From CAG-303 sp034172985 (lineage in GTDB: Bacteria; Bacillota; Clostridia; Lachnospirales; Lachnospiraceae): a stretch of 23,967 bases of DNA. Made by a program: the position numbers and the translations under genes. Under the pieces are notes generated by a model, which worked only from the letters and a program-made list of their open reading frames with translations, was not told where the DNA came from and did not search any database. The stretch is from positions 1 through 23,967 of the forward strand of contig JAXFDY010000055.1 of assembly GCA_034172985.1 (NCBI GenBank), in the 5' to 3' direction. Of this stretch, positions 7,524-14,866 are shown one piece after another (within the stretch, counting starts at the first letter, position 1; every line of letters starts with the position of its first letter).

Positions 7524-8382
7524 GTGAAAAGTATTTTTCTTTGATTTGTGGAACTGGCATGTCTATTCCTGTCCAGAGGCGGAATGCTTCAGCTCCCTGA
7601 TAGAGCAACATGTATAGACCATTAAAAGTATGACATCCGTGTTCTTTGGCAAGCTTTAACAGGAGTGTTTCTTTTGGATTATAGATTGCATCGGATACAA
7701 TTAAGCCTTCGTGAAATGAGCTCATATCGGTAATCAGACATTGGTCTGTGTTGGGAGCCATACCCACAGAAGTGGCATTTGTGAGGATGACGCTTTCGGA
7801 TATGCTGTGTTTTAATTGGATTGTATCAGAGAGCTCATAAAGAGATACTTTACATCTTGTCTGTTTGTTAAGATTGTCAGTCAGAGTCTGTGCTCTGTTC
7901 CAGAATTTTGTTCTACGGCTAAAAATATCTATTTCTGCAACACCATCTAACGCAGCCTGGCAGGCAATAGAAGTGGCTGCACCTCCGGCTCCCAAAAGAG
8001 TCATTTTCTTTCCGATAATATCATATCCGGCATCTGAAACAGAATGCATATAACCGATGCCATCGGTATTGTATCCTGTGAGAATACCATTATCATTTAC
8101 TACAGTATTAACAGCTCCGATTAACTGGGCGGCAGGAGAAAGCTTATCTGCCAGTTCGTACATGAGATTTTTGTCTGGCATTGTACAGTTAAATCCCCGG
8201 ACACCGAGAACTCTCAGACCATCAACGGCTGTTTTTAAATTGCTGGTATCAACATCGAAGCATAGGTATGTATAATTTAAACCTAAAAGCCGGAAGGCTT
8301 CATTGTGCATCAAAGGAGAGATACTATGTGCAACCGGACTGCCAAGAAGTCCTGTTAATAATGTATGTCCATCTATATTCAT
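7519..8382 (-). CDS. aroE: Shikimate dehydrogenase
   Basis: 287 residues from the ATG at 8382. An upstream in-frame ATG at 8415 is less likely, because AAGAGG lies about 7 bases before 8382 and nothing similar precedes 8415. The enzyme reduces 3-dehydroshikimate to shikimate with NADPH in the cytosol. Visible family motifs are SPVAHSISP (15-23, substrate serines), NCTMPDK with catalytic Lys71, GAVNTV, NTDG with Asp107, the nucleotide-binding loop GAGGAA (131-136), NATSVGM and the C-terminal GLYMLLYQGAEAF. The residues after the beta-strand IDIFSRR fit NADP binding. It is transcribed opposite to the PilZ gene and divergently from the operon holding aroD and aroK, so three shikimate-pathway genes sit together but in two units. 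Quinate/shikimate dehydrogenase activity is an alternative that sequence alone does not exclude. Confidence 0.95.
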   Translation of the reverse strand: MNIDGHTLLTGLLGSPVAHSISPLMHNEAFRLLGLNYTYLCFDVDTSNLKTAVDGLRVLGVRGFNCTMPDKNLMYELADKLSPAAQLIGAVNTVVNDNGILTGYNTDGIGYMHSVSDAGYDIIGKKMTLLGAGGAATSIACQAALDGVAEIDIFSRRTKFWNRAQTLTDNLNKQTRCKVSLYELSDTIQLKHSISESVILTNATSVGMAPNTDQCLITDMSSFHEGLIVSDAIYNPKETLLLKLAKEHGCHTFNGLYMLLYQGAEAFRLWTGIDMPVPQIKEKYFSQ

Positions 8383-8436
8383 TGTAATAACCTCTTTTCC
8401 ACTAATGTTAAGCATATTATGAGTTGCCCGACAAAT

Positions 8437-8465
8437 ATTATATAGCCTGAAAAAGTGATTGACAA
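8437..8465 (-). promoter_or_regulatory. aroE promoter
   Basis: On the minus strand, TTGTCA (8460-8465), a 17-base spacer and TATAAT (8437-8442) lie about 55 bases upstream of the aroE start. It is back to back with the rightward promoter, and the two -35 boxes are 8 bases apart. Confidence 0.75.
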
Positions 8466-8473
8466 TATATTTC

Positions 8474-8502
8474 TTGAAAAAAAAGGATTATAATGTTATA
8501 AT
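8474..8502 (+). promoter_or_regulatory. Promoter of the 8539-aroD-aroK unit
   Basis: TTGAAA (8474-8479), a 17-base spacer and TATAAT (8497-8502), 36 bases before the ATG at 8539. A nearby TTGACA (8459) and TATAAT (8489) are 24 bases apart and cannot pair with each other. Confidence 0.65.
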
Positions 8503-8538
8503 TTTATATATTTTTTAGATTAAATAAGAGGTTCACAT

Positions 8539-9156
8539 ATGAGGAAAAAAGATTTAGATAAAGATAAAAATAAAAAAAAGGTGGATGGGGATACAATAAC
8601 AGTTTTGGCTATTTTGGGAAGCATTATTATTATAGCTGTAGTTTTTGCATTGATTCAGGGTGGTCATAGTGATGTGAAAGTCAGCGGCGGTTTGGGAAAC
8701 CAGCAAAATATTACTGATCGGGAGACTTCGGTTAAGATTGTTTTGGCTGCTACTGCTCTTTCTATATTTTTTGTTGCTTTATTTATTATGAAAAAGATAC
8801 ATGATAAGAAAAACAAAGAAAAAGAGAAACAATTAGAAAAGGCCAGAAAACTAAAAGAGCTGGAAGAGGCGAGGGAACGGGTAAAAAAAGCAAAGATGGA
8901 TGAATTTCTGATGAAAAGTCAGAGTGAACTGGAAAAACGTAAAAGAGAAAGTGAGTTGTTGCGACGAACAAGTAAGAGAAGACAGCCGGAACATCGCAGC
9001 TTGGATGGACAACAGGCATATGTGCGACGTGATTTGAATCTGTATCGGGATGATGATTTAGAGGAAACAAAATTAGAGTGGAAAGATGGCGAAAAAGAAG
9101 GATTTTTCTCGAAACTATTGCATAAGCTGAAAAATATTTTTGGACATAAATCATAA
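8539..9156 (+). CDS. Two-helix membrane protein with cytoplasmic coiled coil, unknown function
   Basis: 205 residues, family not recognised. The N-terminus is strongly basic (MRKKDLDKDKNKKK), followed by a hydrophobic helix (about 19-39), a short Gly/Asn-rich loop outside (40-62) and a second helix (about 66-84). Both ends should lie in the cytoplasm. Residues 87-145 are almost all Lys, Glu, Arg and Leu and form a long charged helix or coiled coil. Then comes a basic and then acidic linker, and the C-terminus FFSKLLHKLKNIFGHK looks like an amphipathic, membrane-touching helix. GAGG lies about 9 bases before the ATG. The gene is first in a unit with aroD (20-base gap) and aroK, so it is probably co-transcribed with shikimate genes, but nothing in it suggests an enzyme. 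A scaffold role is possible but unsupported. Confidence 0.85.
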   Translation: MRKKDLDKDKNKKKVDGDTITVLAILGSIIIIAVVFALIQGGHSDVKVSGGLGNQQNITDRETSVKIVLAATALSIFFVALFIMKKIHDKKNKEKEKQLEKARKLKELEEARERVKKAKMDEFLMKSQSELEKRKRESELLRRTSKRRQPEHRSLDGQQAYVRRDLNLYRDDDLEETKLEWKDGEKEGFFSKLLHKLKNIFGHKS

Positions 9157-9176
9157 ATAGAGAAGGATGAGTAAAA

Positions 9177-9908
9177 ATGTTACAAGTTAGAAATGTCAGA
9201 ATAGGTGAAGGAAAACCTAAGATATGTGTTCCGATTAGGACAATAAATGAAGCGGAATATATAGCCTATGAGCTGGGAAATTCTGTAGATTTGGCAGAGT
9301 TTAGAATTGATTATCTGAAAGAAGTACATGATGAGGAACAGCTTTCTTCTGTGCTTGATAAGGTGCATCAGAAACTGGGAGATATTCCTCTTTTGTGTAC
9401 ATTGCGTACAGCGAATGAGGGTGGAGAAATGAATGTAAACGATGAGGAGTACGAGAGGATTTTAAATTGGTGTATTGATTCACAGAAAATAGATATTCTG
9501 GATGTGGAAATCTTCAGAAATGAAAAAATGTTTCGACGGGTATGTGATAGGGCACACCAAAATGACATTTCGGTTCTGGCTTCGAATCATGACTTTGCAA
9601 AGACTCCGGAAAAACAGGAAATGGTCAGCAGACTGATGCATATGGAGCGAAATGGAGCAGATATTGCTAAGATTGCAGTGATGCCTCAGCATAGAGAAGA
9701 TGTATTAGAGTTGCTTTCGGCCACATCGATTGCAAAAACCTGTATAAATATTCCTGTGGTAACAATATCTATGGGAAAATTGGGAATGGTGAGCAGAGTG
9801 GCAGGAGAAGTGTTTGGATCATGCATTACCTTTGGTGTTGGAAAGAAAGCATCGGCTCCAGGGCAAATAGATGCGGAAAAATTAAAAGAAATTTTGGACA
9901 TATTATAG
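9177..9908 (+). CDS. aroD: 3-Dehydroquinate dehydratase, type I
   Basis: 243 residues, normal length for the type I (Schiff-base) enzyme that converts 3-dehydroquinate to 3-dehydroshikimate, step three of the shikimate pathway. Catalytic residues are in place: His138 in SNHDF and the Schiff-base Lys165 in DIAKIAVMP. Substrate-binding residues are AEFRID (Glu41/Arg43), CTLRT (Arg77), Arg207 in MVSRVAG, and SAPGQI (Gln230). AGGA at 9164-9167 lies 9 bases before the ATG. It follows the membrane protein gene by 20 bases, and aroK starts 13 bases after its stop. Confidence 0.96.
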   Translation: MLQVRNVRIGEGKPKICVPIRTINEAEYIAYELGNSVDLAEFRIDYLKEVHDEEQLSSVLDKVHQKLGDIPLLCTLRTANEGGEMNVNDEEYERILNWCIDSQKIDILDVEIFRNEKMFRRVCDRAHQNDISVLASNHDFAKTPEKQEMVSRLMHMERNGADIAKIAVMPQHREDVLELLSATSIAKTCINIPVVTISMGKLGMVSRVAGEVFGSCITFGVGKKASAPGQIDAEKLKEILDIL

Positions 9909-9921
9909 TGTGGAGAAAAAA

Positions 9922-10434
9922 ATGAAAACAAATATATTTCTTATTGGTTTTATGGGTACCGGAAAATCTACTGTATCAAAAAAATTGTCAGGAATGACTT
10001 CAATGAGGGAAGTTGATCTGGATGTTTTTGTTGAGGAAAAAGCAGGCATGTGTATTAGCCGGATATTTGAGGAAAAAGGAGAGAAAGCATTTCGTGATAT
10101 GGAAACGGAATGTCTGAAAGTTGTGTTAAAGCAGAATGATTGTATTATCTCCTGTGGCGGTGGTACTGTAATCAGGGAAGAAAATGTTGATTATATGAGA
10201 GAAAATGGCACAATAGTTTTGTTGACTGCAACACCGGAAACGATATATCAAAGAGTGAAAGATAATCAAAACCGTCCTATTCTTAATGGAAATATGAATG
10301 TAGAGTATATTAGTACACTGATGGAAAGGCGTAAGGAATTTTACCAGAAAGCTGCAGATGTTATTGTTGAGACAGATAAAAAGACTGTTGAAGAAATATG
10401 TAATGAAATTTTGGAAAAAATCTGTAAAAAATAG
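9922..10434 (+). CDS. aroK: Shikimate kinase
   Basis: 170 residues from the ATG at 9922. A GTG at 9910 is in frame, but GGAG (9912-9915) lies 6 bases before the ATG and covers the GTG, so the ATG is preferred. The enzyme phosphorylates shikimate with ATP to shikimate 3-phosphate. Motifs: Walker A GFMGTGKST (9-17), DLD (Asp32, Asp34) and Arg58 in KAFRDME for shikimate binding, the CGGG turn (78-81), the lid arginine in NQNRPIL (Arg118), and ERRKEFY. The first residues go straight into beta-strand 1, so there is no extension or fusion. The gene follows aroD with a 13-base gap. A separate promoter-like sequence begins right after its stop and serves efp. Confidence 0.95.
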   Translation: MKTNIFLIGFMGTGKSTVSKKLSGMTSMREVDLDVFVEEKAGMCISRIFEEKGEKAFRDMETECLKVVLKQNDCIISCGGGTVIREENVDYMRENGTIVLLTATPETIYQRVKDNQNRPILNGNMNVEYISTLMERRKEFYQKAADVIVETDKKTVEEICNEILEKICKK

Positions 10435-10463
10435 TTGAAAAAAATACACTAGTATTATAAAAT
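10435..10463 (+). promoter_or_regulatory. Candidate efp promoter
   Basis: TTGAAA (10435-10440) starts directly after the aroK stop codon, with a 17-base spacer to TAAAAT (10458-10463). There is no terminator between aroK and efp, so efp may also receive read-through transcripts. Confidence 0.5.
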
Positions 10464-10518
10464 AATTATATTACTGTGTCTTTAAGAATGGAGACATATA
10501 TTTAAGGAGGATATTTGA

Positions 10519-11076
10519 ATGATTTCAGCAGGAGATTTTAGAAATGGTATTACAGTAGAAATTGAAGGAAATGTATATCAGATTATTGAATTTCAGCATG
10601 TAAAACCTGGTAAGGGAGCTGCTTTCGTAAGAACAAAGTTGAAGAATATTAAGAATGGCGGTGTTGTGGAAAAAACTTTCAGACCAACAGAAAAGTTTCC
10701 GCAGGCCCGTATTGACAGAGTAGATATGCAGTATCTTTATTCAGACGGTGATTTATATAACTTCATGGATGTAAACACATATGAGCAGATTGCACTGAAT
10801 GCAGATACAATCGGCGATGCATTAAAATTTGTTAAGGAAAATGAGATGGTAAAGATCTGTTCTCACAATGGGTCTGTATTCGCAATTGAACCACCTTTAT
10901 TTGTTGAACTTGAGATTACTGAAACTGAGCCTGGCTTCAAGGGAGATACAGCAACAGGAGCAACAAAGCCTGCTGTAGTTGAAACAGGAGCTACTGTATA
11001 TGTGCCTTTGTTTGTTGAGCAGGGTGATGTGATTAAGATTGATACAAGAACAGGTGAATATTTATCACGAGTTTAA
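10519..11076 (+). CDS. efp: Elongation factor P
   Basis: 185 residues, full length. EF-P binds the ribosome next to the P-site tRNA and relieves stalling at consecutive prolines. The three-domain pattern is clear: the N-terminal KOW-like domain with KPGKGAA, whose Lys32 is at the position modified in other bacteria, then two OB-fold domains with YLYSDGDLYNFMD and the C-terminal GDTATGATKPAVVETG and VPLFVEQGDVIKIDTRTGEYLSR. A strong AAGGAGGA site precedes the ATG. I see no modification enzyme (EpmA/B or YmfI-type) nearby. The shikimate-efp neighbourhood resembles other Firmicutes, where a dehydroquinase gene lies near efp. Codon use fits a well-expressed gene. Confidence 0.98.
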   Translation: MISAGDFRNGITVEIEGNVYQIIEFQHVKPGKGAAFVRTKLKNIKNGGVVEKTFRPTEKFPQARIDRVDMQYLYSDGDLYNFMDVNTYEQIALNADTIGDALKFVKENEMVKICSHNGSVFAIEPPLFVELEITETEPGFKGDTATGATKPAVVETGATVYVPLFVEQGDVIKIDTRTGEYLSRV

Positions 11077-11107
11077 TTTGTATCCGGATTTGTAAGAAAG
11101 TTGTGTG

Positions 11108-11151
11108 ATGGACTGGCAGGTCGTTTAGATGTCAGTCCATTTTGCTTTTTT
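11108..11151 (+). terminator. efp terminator
   Basis: An 11-bp stem (11108-11118 with 11130-11140, one G-U pair) and 11-base loop, followed by TTTTGCTTTTTT. It ends the aroD-aroK-efp region. Confidence 0.85.
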
Positions 11152-11180
11152 AATTCAGCTTGATTTATAAGGAGACAATT

Positions 11181-12995
11181 ATGGATGAAATTAAGGAAGA
11201 GAAAAATTCTAATGTTTTGGAACGTTTGATTATTCGGAGTATTTCTGCGGTTCTTTTTACTGGAATGTTTGTCTTGATAGAAAATATGGATAGGGTAAAT
11301 GAGTTGGATAGCCTTAATGATTTTTCTAATCTTAGATATTTACTGATGCTGGTTTGCGTTTTTTGCGGATTGACTGTTTTGGAGTTATTATGTTTCCGCT
11401 TTTTTGTTGTAAAGCTGGATTTATTTTTTTTACTGACGGCATCTATAGGTTATGGTCTACTTATTGCGTGTAAAACAACAAATGTTTATTATATCTCTGT
11501 CGTGAGTCTTCTTGTGCTTCTTGTTGTCCGATATGTTCTAAATCACCGGTCATGCCGACAGTTTTTGAAGGCAGATATGAGTATCAGAAGTATGAAACTA
11601 TCAATAGGAGTATTTGTTATACTTGTTTTTTTGTATCTTTTGTTATTAACTGCTTTGCGGTTATTTTTGATGAAAGCAGTTACATTTGACTTTGGAATTT
11701 TTGTTCAGATGTTCCATTATATGAAAAAATGTCTGATTCCTTATACTACTTGTGAGCGTTATCATCTTGTATCACATTTTACAATACATTTTTCGCCGAT
11801 TTTTTATTTGATTTTGCCTGTGTATGCTATTTTTTCTTCTCCAATGACATTAATTTTCGTTCAGCTTGCTGCTGTTGTCTCGGGAGTTATTCCGGTGTAT
11901 CTCATGTGTAGACGAAAAAATTTGTCTAAAGTGACTACGTTTTGTATGTGTGGTGTGTATTTGCTGTATCCTGCTTTAAGGGGTGGCTTGTTTTATGATT
12001 TTCATGAAAATAAGTTTTTAGCACCTTTGGTTTTGTGGCTGCTTTATTTTATGGATAGAGAAAAATTTGACAGAAAAAAAATAGCTGGTATTGCAATATT
12101 TACTCTTTTGATTCTGGCAGTAAAAGAAGATGCCCCAATCTATACAGCATGCATAGGATTGTATTATAGTTTGGGCAGGGGAGATAATAAACAGAAAATC
12201 ACAGGCTTTTTTATGTTTTTGGTCTCGGTTGCATATTTCTTTATCGTATTTTATTTTATGGGAAGGTATAGTGATGGCGGGGGTGCCATTACCTCTTTTG
12301 GCAGATATGAAAATCTGACTGTAAATGGTTATGAGGGGATAGGAAATCTTGTTATGACGATGCTGAAGAATCCGGCTTATGTTATGAAACAGCTTCTGAC
12401 AGCAGAAAAACTGGAATTTCTTTTATGGATGTTTTTACCGGTTTTGTTTTTACCTTTTCAAAGTAAAAGATTTTCTACTTATTTACTGCTTGTGCCTATG
12501 GTGGTTTTGAATCTTCTATCAGATTATACCTATCAGCATAGTATTTATTATCAATATGCTTATGCATCAGGGGTCCTTGTGATATATCTGGCTTTTCTGG
12601 AAATAGGTGAAAAGAAAGAAAACTGTGGAAAGAAAACGGCAGTTTCTATGCTGGTAGTTACCTTACTTCTGTCCATTTCCTGTATTTCTGATCGAAATGA
12701 ATATTTTGGTGAATATCTGAGAGACCGGGAAATGTATGAGGAAATGTATGCTTTACTGGATGAGATACCGAGGGATGCTTCAGTATCAGCAACTACAACA
12801 CTGGTGCCGGTATTGGCCGAGAGAGATGAAATATATAAACATTCTGCCGGCGATCAGCAGGATTATATTGTGTTTAGTCTGAGGACTTCCAGTAAAGAAA
12901 ATTATCTTGCAGAGGCGGATGATTATTTGAATAATGGATATCAGATATTTGGGGAGGTAGAGGATAAACTCCTGATTTTACAAAAAATTAAATAA
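11181..12995 (+). CDS. DUF2079 polytopic membrane protein
   Basis: 604 residues from the ATG at 11181, supported by AAGGAG at 11169-11174 (6-base spacing). A TTG at 11160 is in frame but has no site. About ten to twelve hydrophobic helices are visible. The DUF2079 family pattern is present: FDFGIF near 169-174 after the first helices, an HFSPI motif in the loop, DFHENKF near the middle, and KEDAPIY. The conserved Asp, His and Glu in extracytoplasmic loops resemble the layout of GT-C glycosyltransferases, so transfer from a lipid-linked sugar has been suggested for relatives, but no activity can be read here. The C-terminus is soluble (about 70 residues). The DNA is T-rich, as expected for helix-rich proteins. 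No terminator separates it from the DUF5688 gene, but that gene has its own promoter. Confidence 0.85.
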   Translation: MDEIKEEKNSNVLERLIIRSISAVLFTGMFVLIENMDRVNELDSLNDFSNLRYLLMLVCVFCGLTVLELLCFRFFVVKLDLFFLLTASIGYGLLIACKTTNVYYISVVSLLVLLVVRYVLNHRSCRQFLKADMSIRSMKLSIGVFVILVFLYLLLLTALRLFLMKAVTFDFGIFVQMFHYMKKCLIPYTTCERYHLVSHFTIHFSPIFYLILPVYAIFSSPMTLIFVQLAAVVSGVIPVYLMCRRKNLSKVTTFCMCGVYLLYPALRGGLFYDFHENKFLAPLVLWLLYFMDREKFDRKKIAGIAIFTLLILAVKEDAPIYTACIGLYYSLGRGDNKQKITGFFMFLVSVAYFFIVFYFMGRYSDGGGAITSFGRYENLTVNGYEGIGNLVMTMLKNPAYVMKQLLTAEKLEFLLWMFLPVLFLPFQSKRFSTYLLLVPMVVLNLLSDYTYQHSIYYQYAYASGVLVIYLAFLEIGEKKENCGKKTAVSMLVVTLLLSISCISDRNEYFGEYLRDREMYEEMYALLDEIPRDASVSATTTLVPVLAERDEIYKHSAGDQQDYIVFSLRTSSKENYLAEADDYLNNGYQIFGEVEDKLLILQKIK

Positions 12996-13001
12996 AATAT
13001 C

Positions 13002-13029
13002 TTGACATGAAACAAATAATTAATATAAT
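13002..13029 (+). promoter_or_regulatory. Promoter of DUF5688 gene
   Basis: TTGACA (13002-13007), a 16-base spacer and TATAAT (13024-13029), just after the DUF2079 stop. It leaves a leader of about 60 bases in which I see no strong fold. Confidence 0.75.
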
Positions 13030-13096
13030 AGTAATATACCTTTAAAATGATTCGACACCTTTTGCTTGAATGAGTAAAGTGAAAGGAGAATTTTGA

Positions 13097-14035
13097 ATGA
13101 AATATCAGGAATTTTTAGATTATGTACAGACAGGTATTCAGAAGATTATGGGGGATAGTGCCACAGTAAACATTATTCAGGTAAATAAAAATAATGGGAT
13201 TGTTCTGGACGGATTGGTGATTCGTGGGAAGGATAGAAATATTTCGCCTACCATTTATCTGAATCTGTTTTACGAGCAATATCAGAAAGGAAAGGCAAAG
13301 ACAGATATTGTAAATGAGATTTATCAAATTTATCATAAATATTCCGGTAAGGCGAATGTGAATATAGACGAACTGATGGATTATGATAAGATAAGAAAAA
13401 ATATTGCTTATAAGCTGGTGAACTTTGAGAAAAATAAGAATCGTCTGGAACATATGCCATATGTAAGATTTTTGGATATGGCAATCATCTTTTTTGTCAA
13501 AATTCCAGGTGGAGAAGATGAGTGGAAAAATGCAACATTTCAGGTTTGTGAAGAACATTTAAAAATGTGGAAGATTGATATAGGTGATTTGTACCGAGAT
13601 GCTTTGTATCATACACCTGATCTGCTGCCGGCTCAAATCTGCTGTCTGGAAGATATGCTGATGGAAATGATTTGGGATCGGGAGCAGGATAATAAAGAAT
13701 ATGAGGCTGTTAAGAAAGAATTTGAACAATACCGGGAAGAAGGACAGGAACATATGTATGTATTGACGAATCAGATGCAATTAAATGGTGCCGCCTGTAT
13801 TTTGTATAAAAATGTCTTACATGAATTTGGAGAAAAAATGAAAAGCAATTTTTATATTATCCCGAGCAGTATTCACGAAGTACTACTTGTTCCTTATGGT
13901 GGTGTATCAGCAGGTGATTTAAAGAAAATGGTATCGGAAGTTAATGAAAGAGAATTGGCGGAAGAAGAAATTCTTTCTGATAATATATATTACTATGATT
14001 GGGAAAAAGATACAATTAAATTGATATTGGAATAG
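13097..14035 (+). CDS. DUF5688 family protein, unknown function
   Basis: 312 residues, soluble, with no signal peptide or membrane helix. I recognise the DUF5688 pattern common in gut Lachnospiraceae: a start like MKYQEFLDYVQ, a central GIVLDGLVIRGKDRNISPTIYLN, FYEQYQKG, then a helical part, and a C-terminal part with MYVLTNQMQLNGAACILY and SSIHEVLLVPY. The family often occurs in several copies per genome and has no established function. AAGGAG at 13083-13088 (8-base spacing) fixes the start. It has its own consensus promoter and is probably transcribed alone. The next gene has a separate candidate promoter beginning near this stop codon. Confidence 0.82.
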   Translation: MKYQEFLDYVQTGIQKIMGDSATVNIIQVNKNNGIVLDGLVIRGKDRNISPTIYLNLFYEQYQKGKAKTDIVNEIYQIYHKYSGKANVNIDELMDYDKIRKNIAYKLVNFEKNKNRLEHMPYVRFLDMAIIFFVKIPGGEDEWKNATFQVCEEHLKMWKIDIGDLYRDALYHTPDLLPAQICCLEDMLMEMIWDREQDNKEYEAVKKEFEQYREEGQEHMYVLTNQMQLNGAACILYKNVLHEFGEKMKSNFYIIPSSIHEVLLVPYGGVSAGDLKKMVSEVNERELAEEEILSDNIYYYDWEKDTIKLILE

Positions 14036-14038
14036 ACG

Positions 14039-14066
14039 TTACATTTGAAAAATGATATACTATGAT
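14039..14066 (+). promoter_or_regulatory. Candidate promoter of coiled-coil gene
   Basis: TTACAT (14039-14044), a 16-base spacer and TATGAT (14061-14066). Both hexamers are imperfect. A hairpin (14081-14106) lies between it and the start codon. Confidence 0.4.
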
Positions 14067-14080
14067 TAGAGGTAACTGTT

Positions 14081-14106
14081 TGTCAGGCGTTTGCATATGC
14101 CTGGCA
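14081..14106 (+). promoter_or_regulatory. Leader hairpin before coiled-coil gene
   Basis: TGTCAGGC (14081-14088) pairs with GCCTGGCA (14099-14106) in an 8-bp stem with one G-T(U) pair and a 10-base loop. It is followed by GTTGTTTGAG, a weak U-tract. It could be a leaky terminator, a leader structure or an operator. Confidence 0.4.
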
Positions 14107-14134
14107 GTTGTTTGAGAGAGAAAGAGAGGAGATT

Positions 14135-14701
14135 ATGAGAGATACAGAATTATTACAGGGAATTTCTGATATGATGGATAAAAAGTTTGAAGTGTTCAGC
14201 GATGAAATGTCAGAACGAATGGATAAAAAGTTTGAAGTGTTCAGCAATGAAATGTCAGAACGAATGGATAGAAAGTTTGAAGTGTTCAGCAATGAAATGT
14301 CAGAGCGAATGGATAGAAAGTTTGAAGTAATGCAGAAAGGGATAGACCAAAAGTTTATAGAAATGCAGGAAGGGATAGACCAGAAGTTTGTAGTGATGCA
14401 GGAAGGGATAGACCAGAAGTTTGTAGTGATGCAGGAAGAGATAGACCAGAAGTTTGTAGTGATGCAGGAAGGGATAGACCAGAAGTTTATAGTGATACAG
14501 GAAGATTTTTCGGAGATGATAGATAGAAAACTAGAACCTCTAAAAAATGAAATTAACGATGTGAGAATACAAGTAGAACAAACGGAAAGAATTTTGAAAA
14601 ATGAGATAAGAAAGAGTGAATACTTAATTTTAGATGAAGTAGAGAGAGTACATAGTCTTCTGGAAGAACATAAGAATGATAAAACTGTACATACAGCCTA
14701 A
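14135..14701 (+). CDS. Repeat-built coiled-coil protein, 15- and 11-residue units
   Basis: 188 residues from the ATG at 14135. AGAGGAG lies only a few bases upstream; a TTG at 14108 is also in frame but would place the site inside the gene. Residues 14-58 are three 15-residue units of the form MDKKFEVFSxEMSER, and residues 59-124 are six 11-residue units of the form IDQKFVVMQEG. Neighbouring units are nearly identical at DNA level (45-bp and 33-bp tandem repeats), so copy number has probably changed recently. The 11-residue unit matches the first 11 of the 15, so one may derive from the other by gain or loss of MSER. Both lengths suit a right-handed coiled coil (11/3 and 15/4). A non-repeat helical tail (125-188) ends HNDK-like (EEHKNDKTVHTA). 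No signal or membrane segment is visible. Function unknown. Confidence 0.85.
   Translation: MRDTELLQGISDMMDKKFEVFSDEMSERMDKKFEVFSNEMSERMDRKFEVFSNEMSERMDRKFEVMQKGIDQKFIEMQEGIDQKFVVMQEGIDQKFVVMQEEIDQKFVVMQEGIDQKFIVIQEDFSEMIDRKLEPLKNEINDVRIQVEQTERILKNEIRKSEYLILDEVERVHSLLEEHKNDKTVHTA
14174..14308 (+). repeat. 45-bp tandem repeat, three units
   Basis: Units at 14174-14218, 14219-14263 and 14264-14308 differ at only a few bases, in frame with the coiled-coil gene. Confidence 0.9.
14309..14506 (+). repeat. 33-bp tandem repeat, six units
   Basis: Six 33-base units run from 14309 to 14506, with the middle ones (14375-14473) nearly identical. They are in frame and continue directly from the 45-bp array. 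Confidence 0.9.
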
Positions 14702-14712
14702 TAAATTGTTAA

Positions 14713-14784
14713 TGCACACGGCGGGAATCGAACCCACAGTTTGCCTTCCGGAGAGGCACGTTTTATCCATTAAACTACGCATGC
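14713..14784 (-). tRNA. tRNA-Arg (anticodon CCG)
   Basis: A 72-nt cloverleaf on the minus strand without encoded CCA: acceptor GCATGCG/CGTGTGC, D-arm with TAGTTTAATGGATAAAA, anticodon stem TGCCT/AGGCA with loop CTCCGGA giving anticodon CCG (codon CGG), T-arm GTGGG-TTCGATT-CCCGC, and discriminator A. It converges with the coiled-coil gene, whose stop is 11 bases away. Confidence 0.93.
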
Positions 14785-14801
14785 ATAAATCACATTTACT
14801 T

Positions 14802-14830
14802 ATTATAATCTATAATTTGGATTATTTCAA
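14802..14830 (-). promoter_or_regulatory. Promoter of tRNA-Arg
   Basis: On the minus strand, TTGAAA (14825-14830), a 17-base spacer and TATAAT (14802-14807), about 18 bases before the tRNA 5' end. Confidence 0.8.
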
Positions 14831-14837
14831 GTGTTTG

Positions 14838-14866
14838 TTGCAATTTTTATATATATCTGTTAAAAT
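14838..14866 (+). promoter_or_regulatory. Promoter of the 14903 gene
   Basis: TTGCAA (14838-14843), a 17-base spacer and TAAAAT (14861-14866). The -10 is part of the left arm of a palindrome at 14858-14882. Confidence 0.6.

Noticed and set aside
8459..8494. TTGACA (8459) with TATAAT (8489) as a promoter
   Set aside because: The spacer is 24 bases, too long. TTGAAA at 8474 with TATAAT at 8497 has the correct 17 bases.
14174..14506. Short regular repeats that could suggest a CRISPR array
   Set aside because: The 45- and 33-base units are contiguous with no spacers, stay in frame and encode a regular coiled coil.
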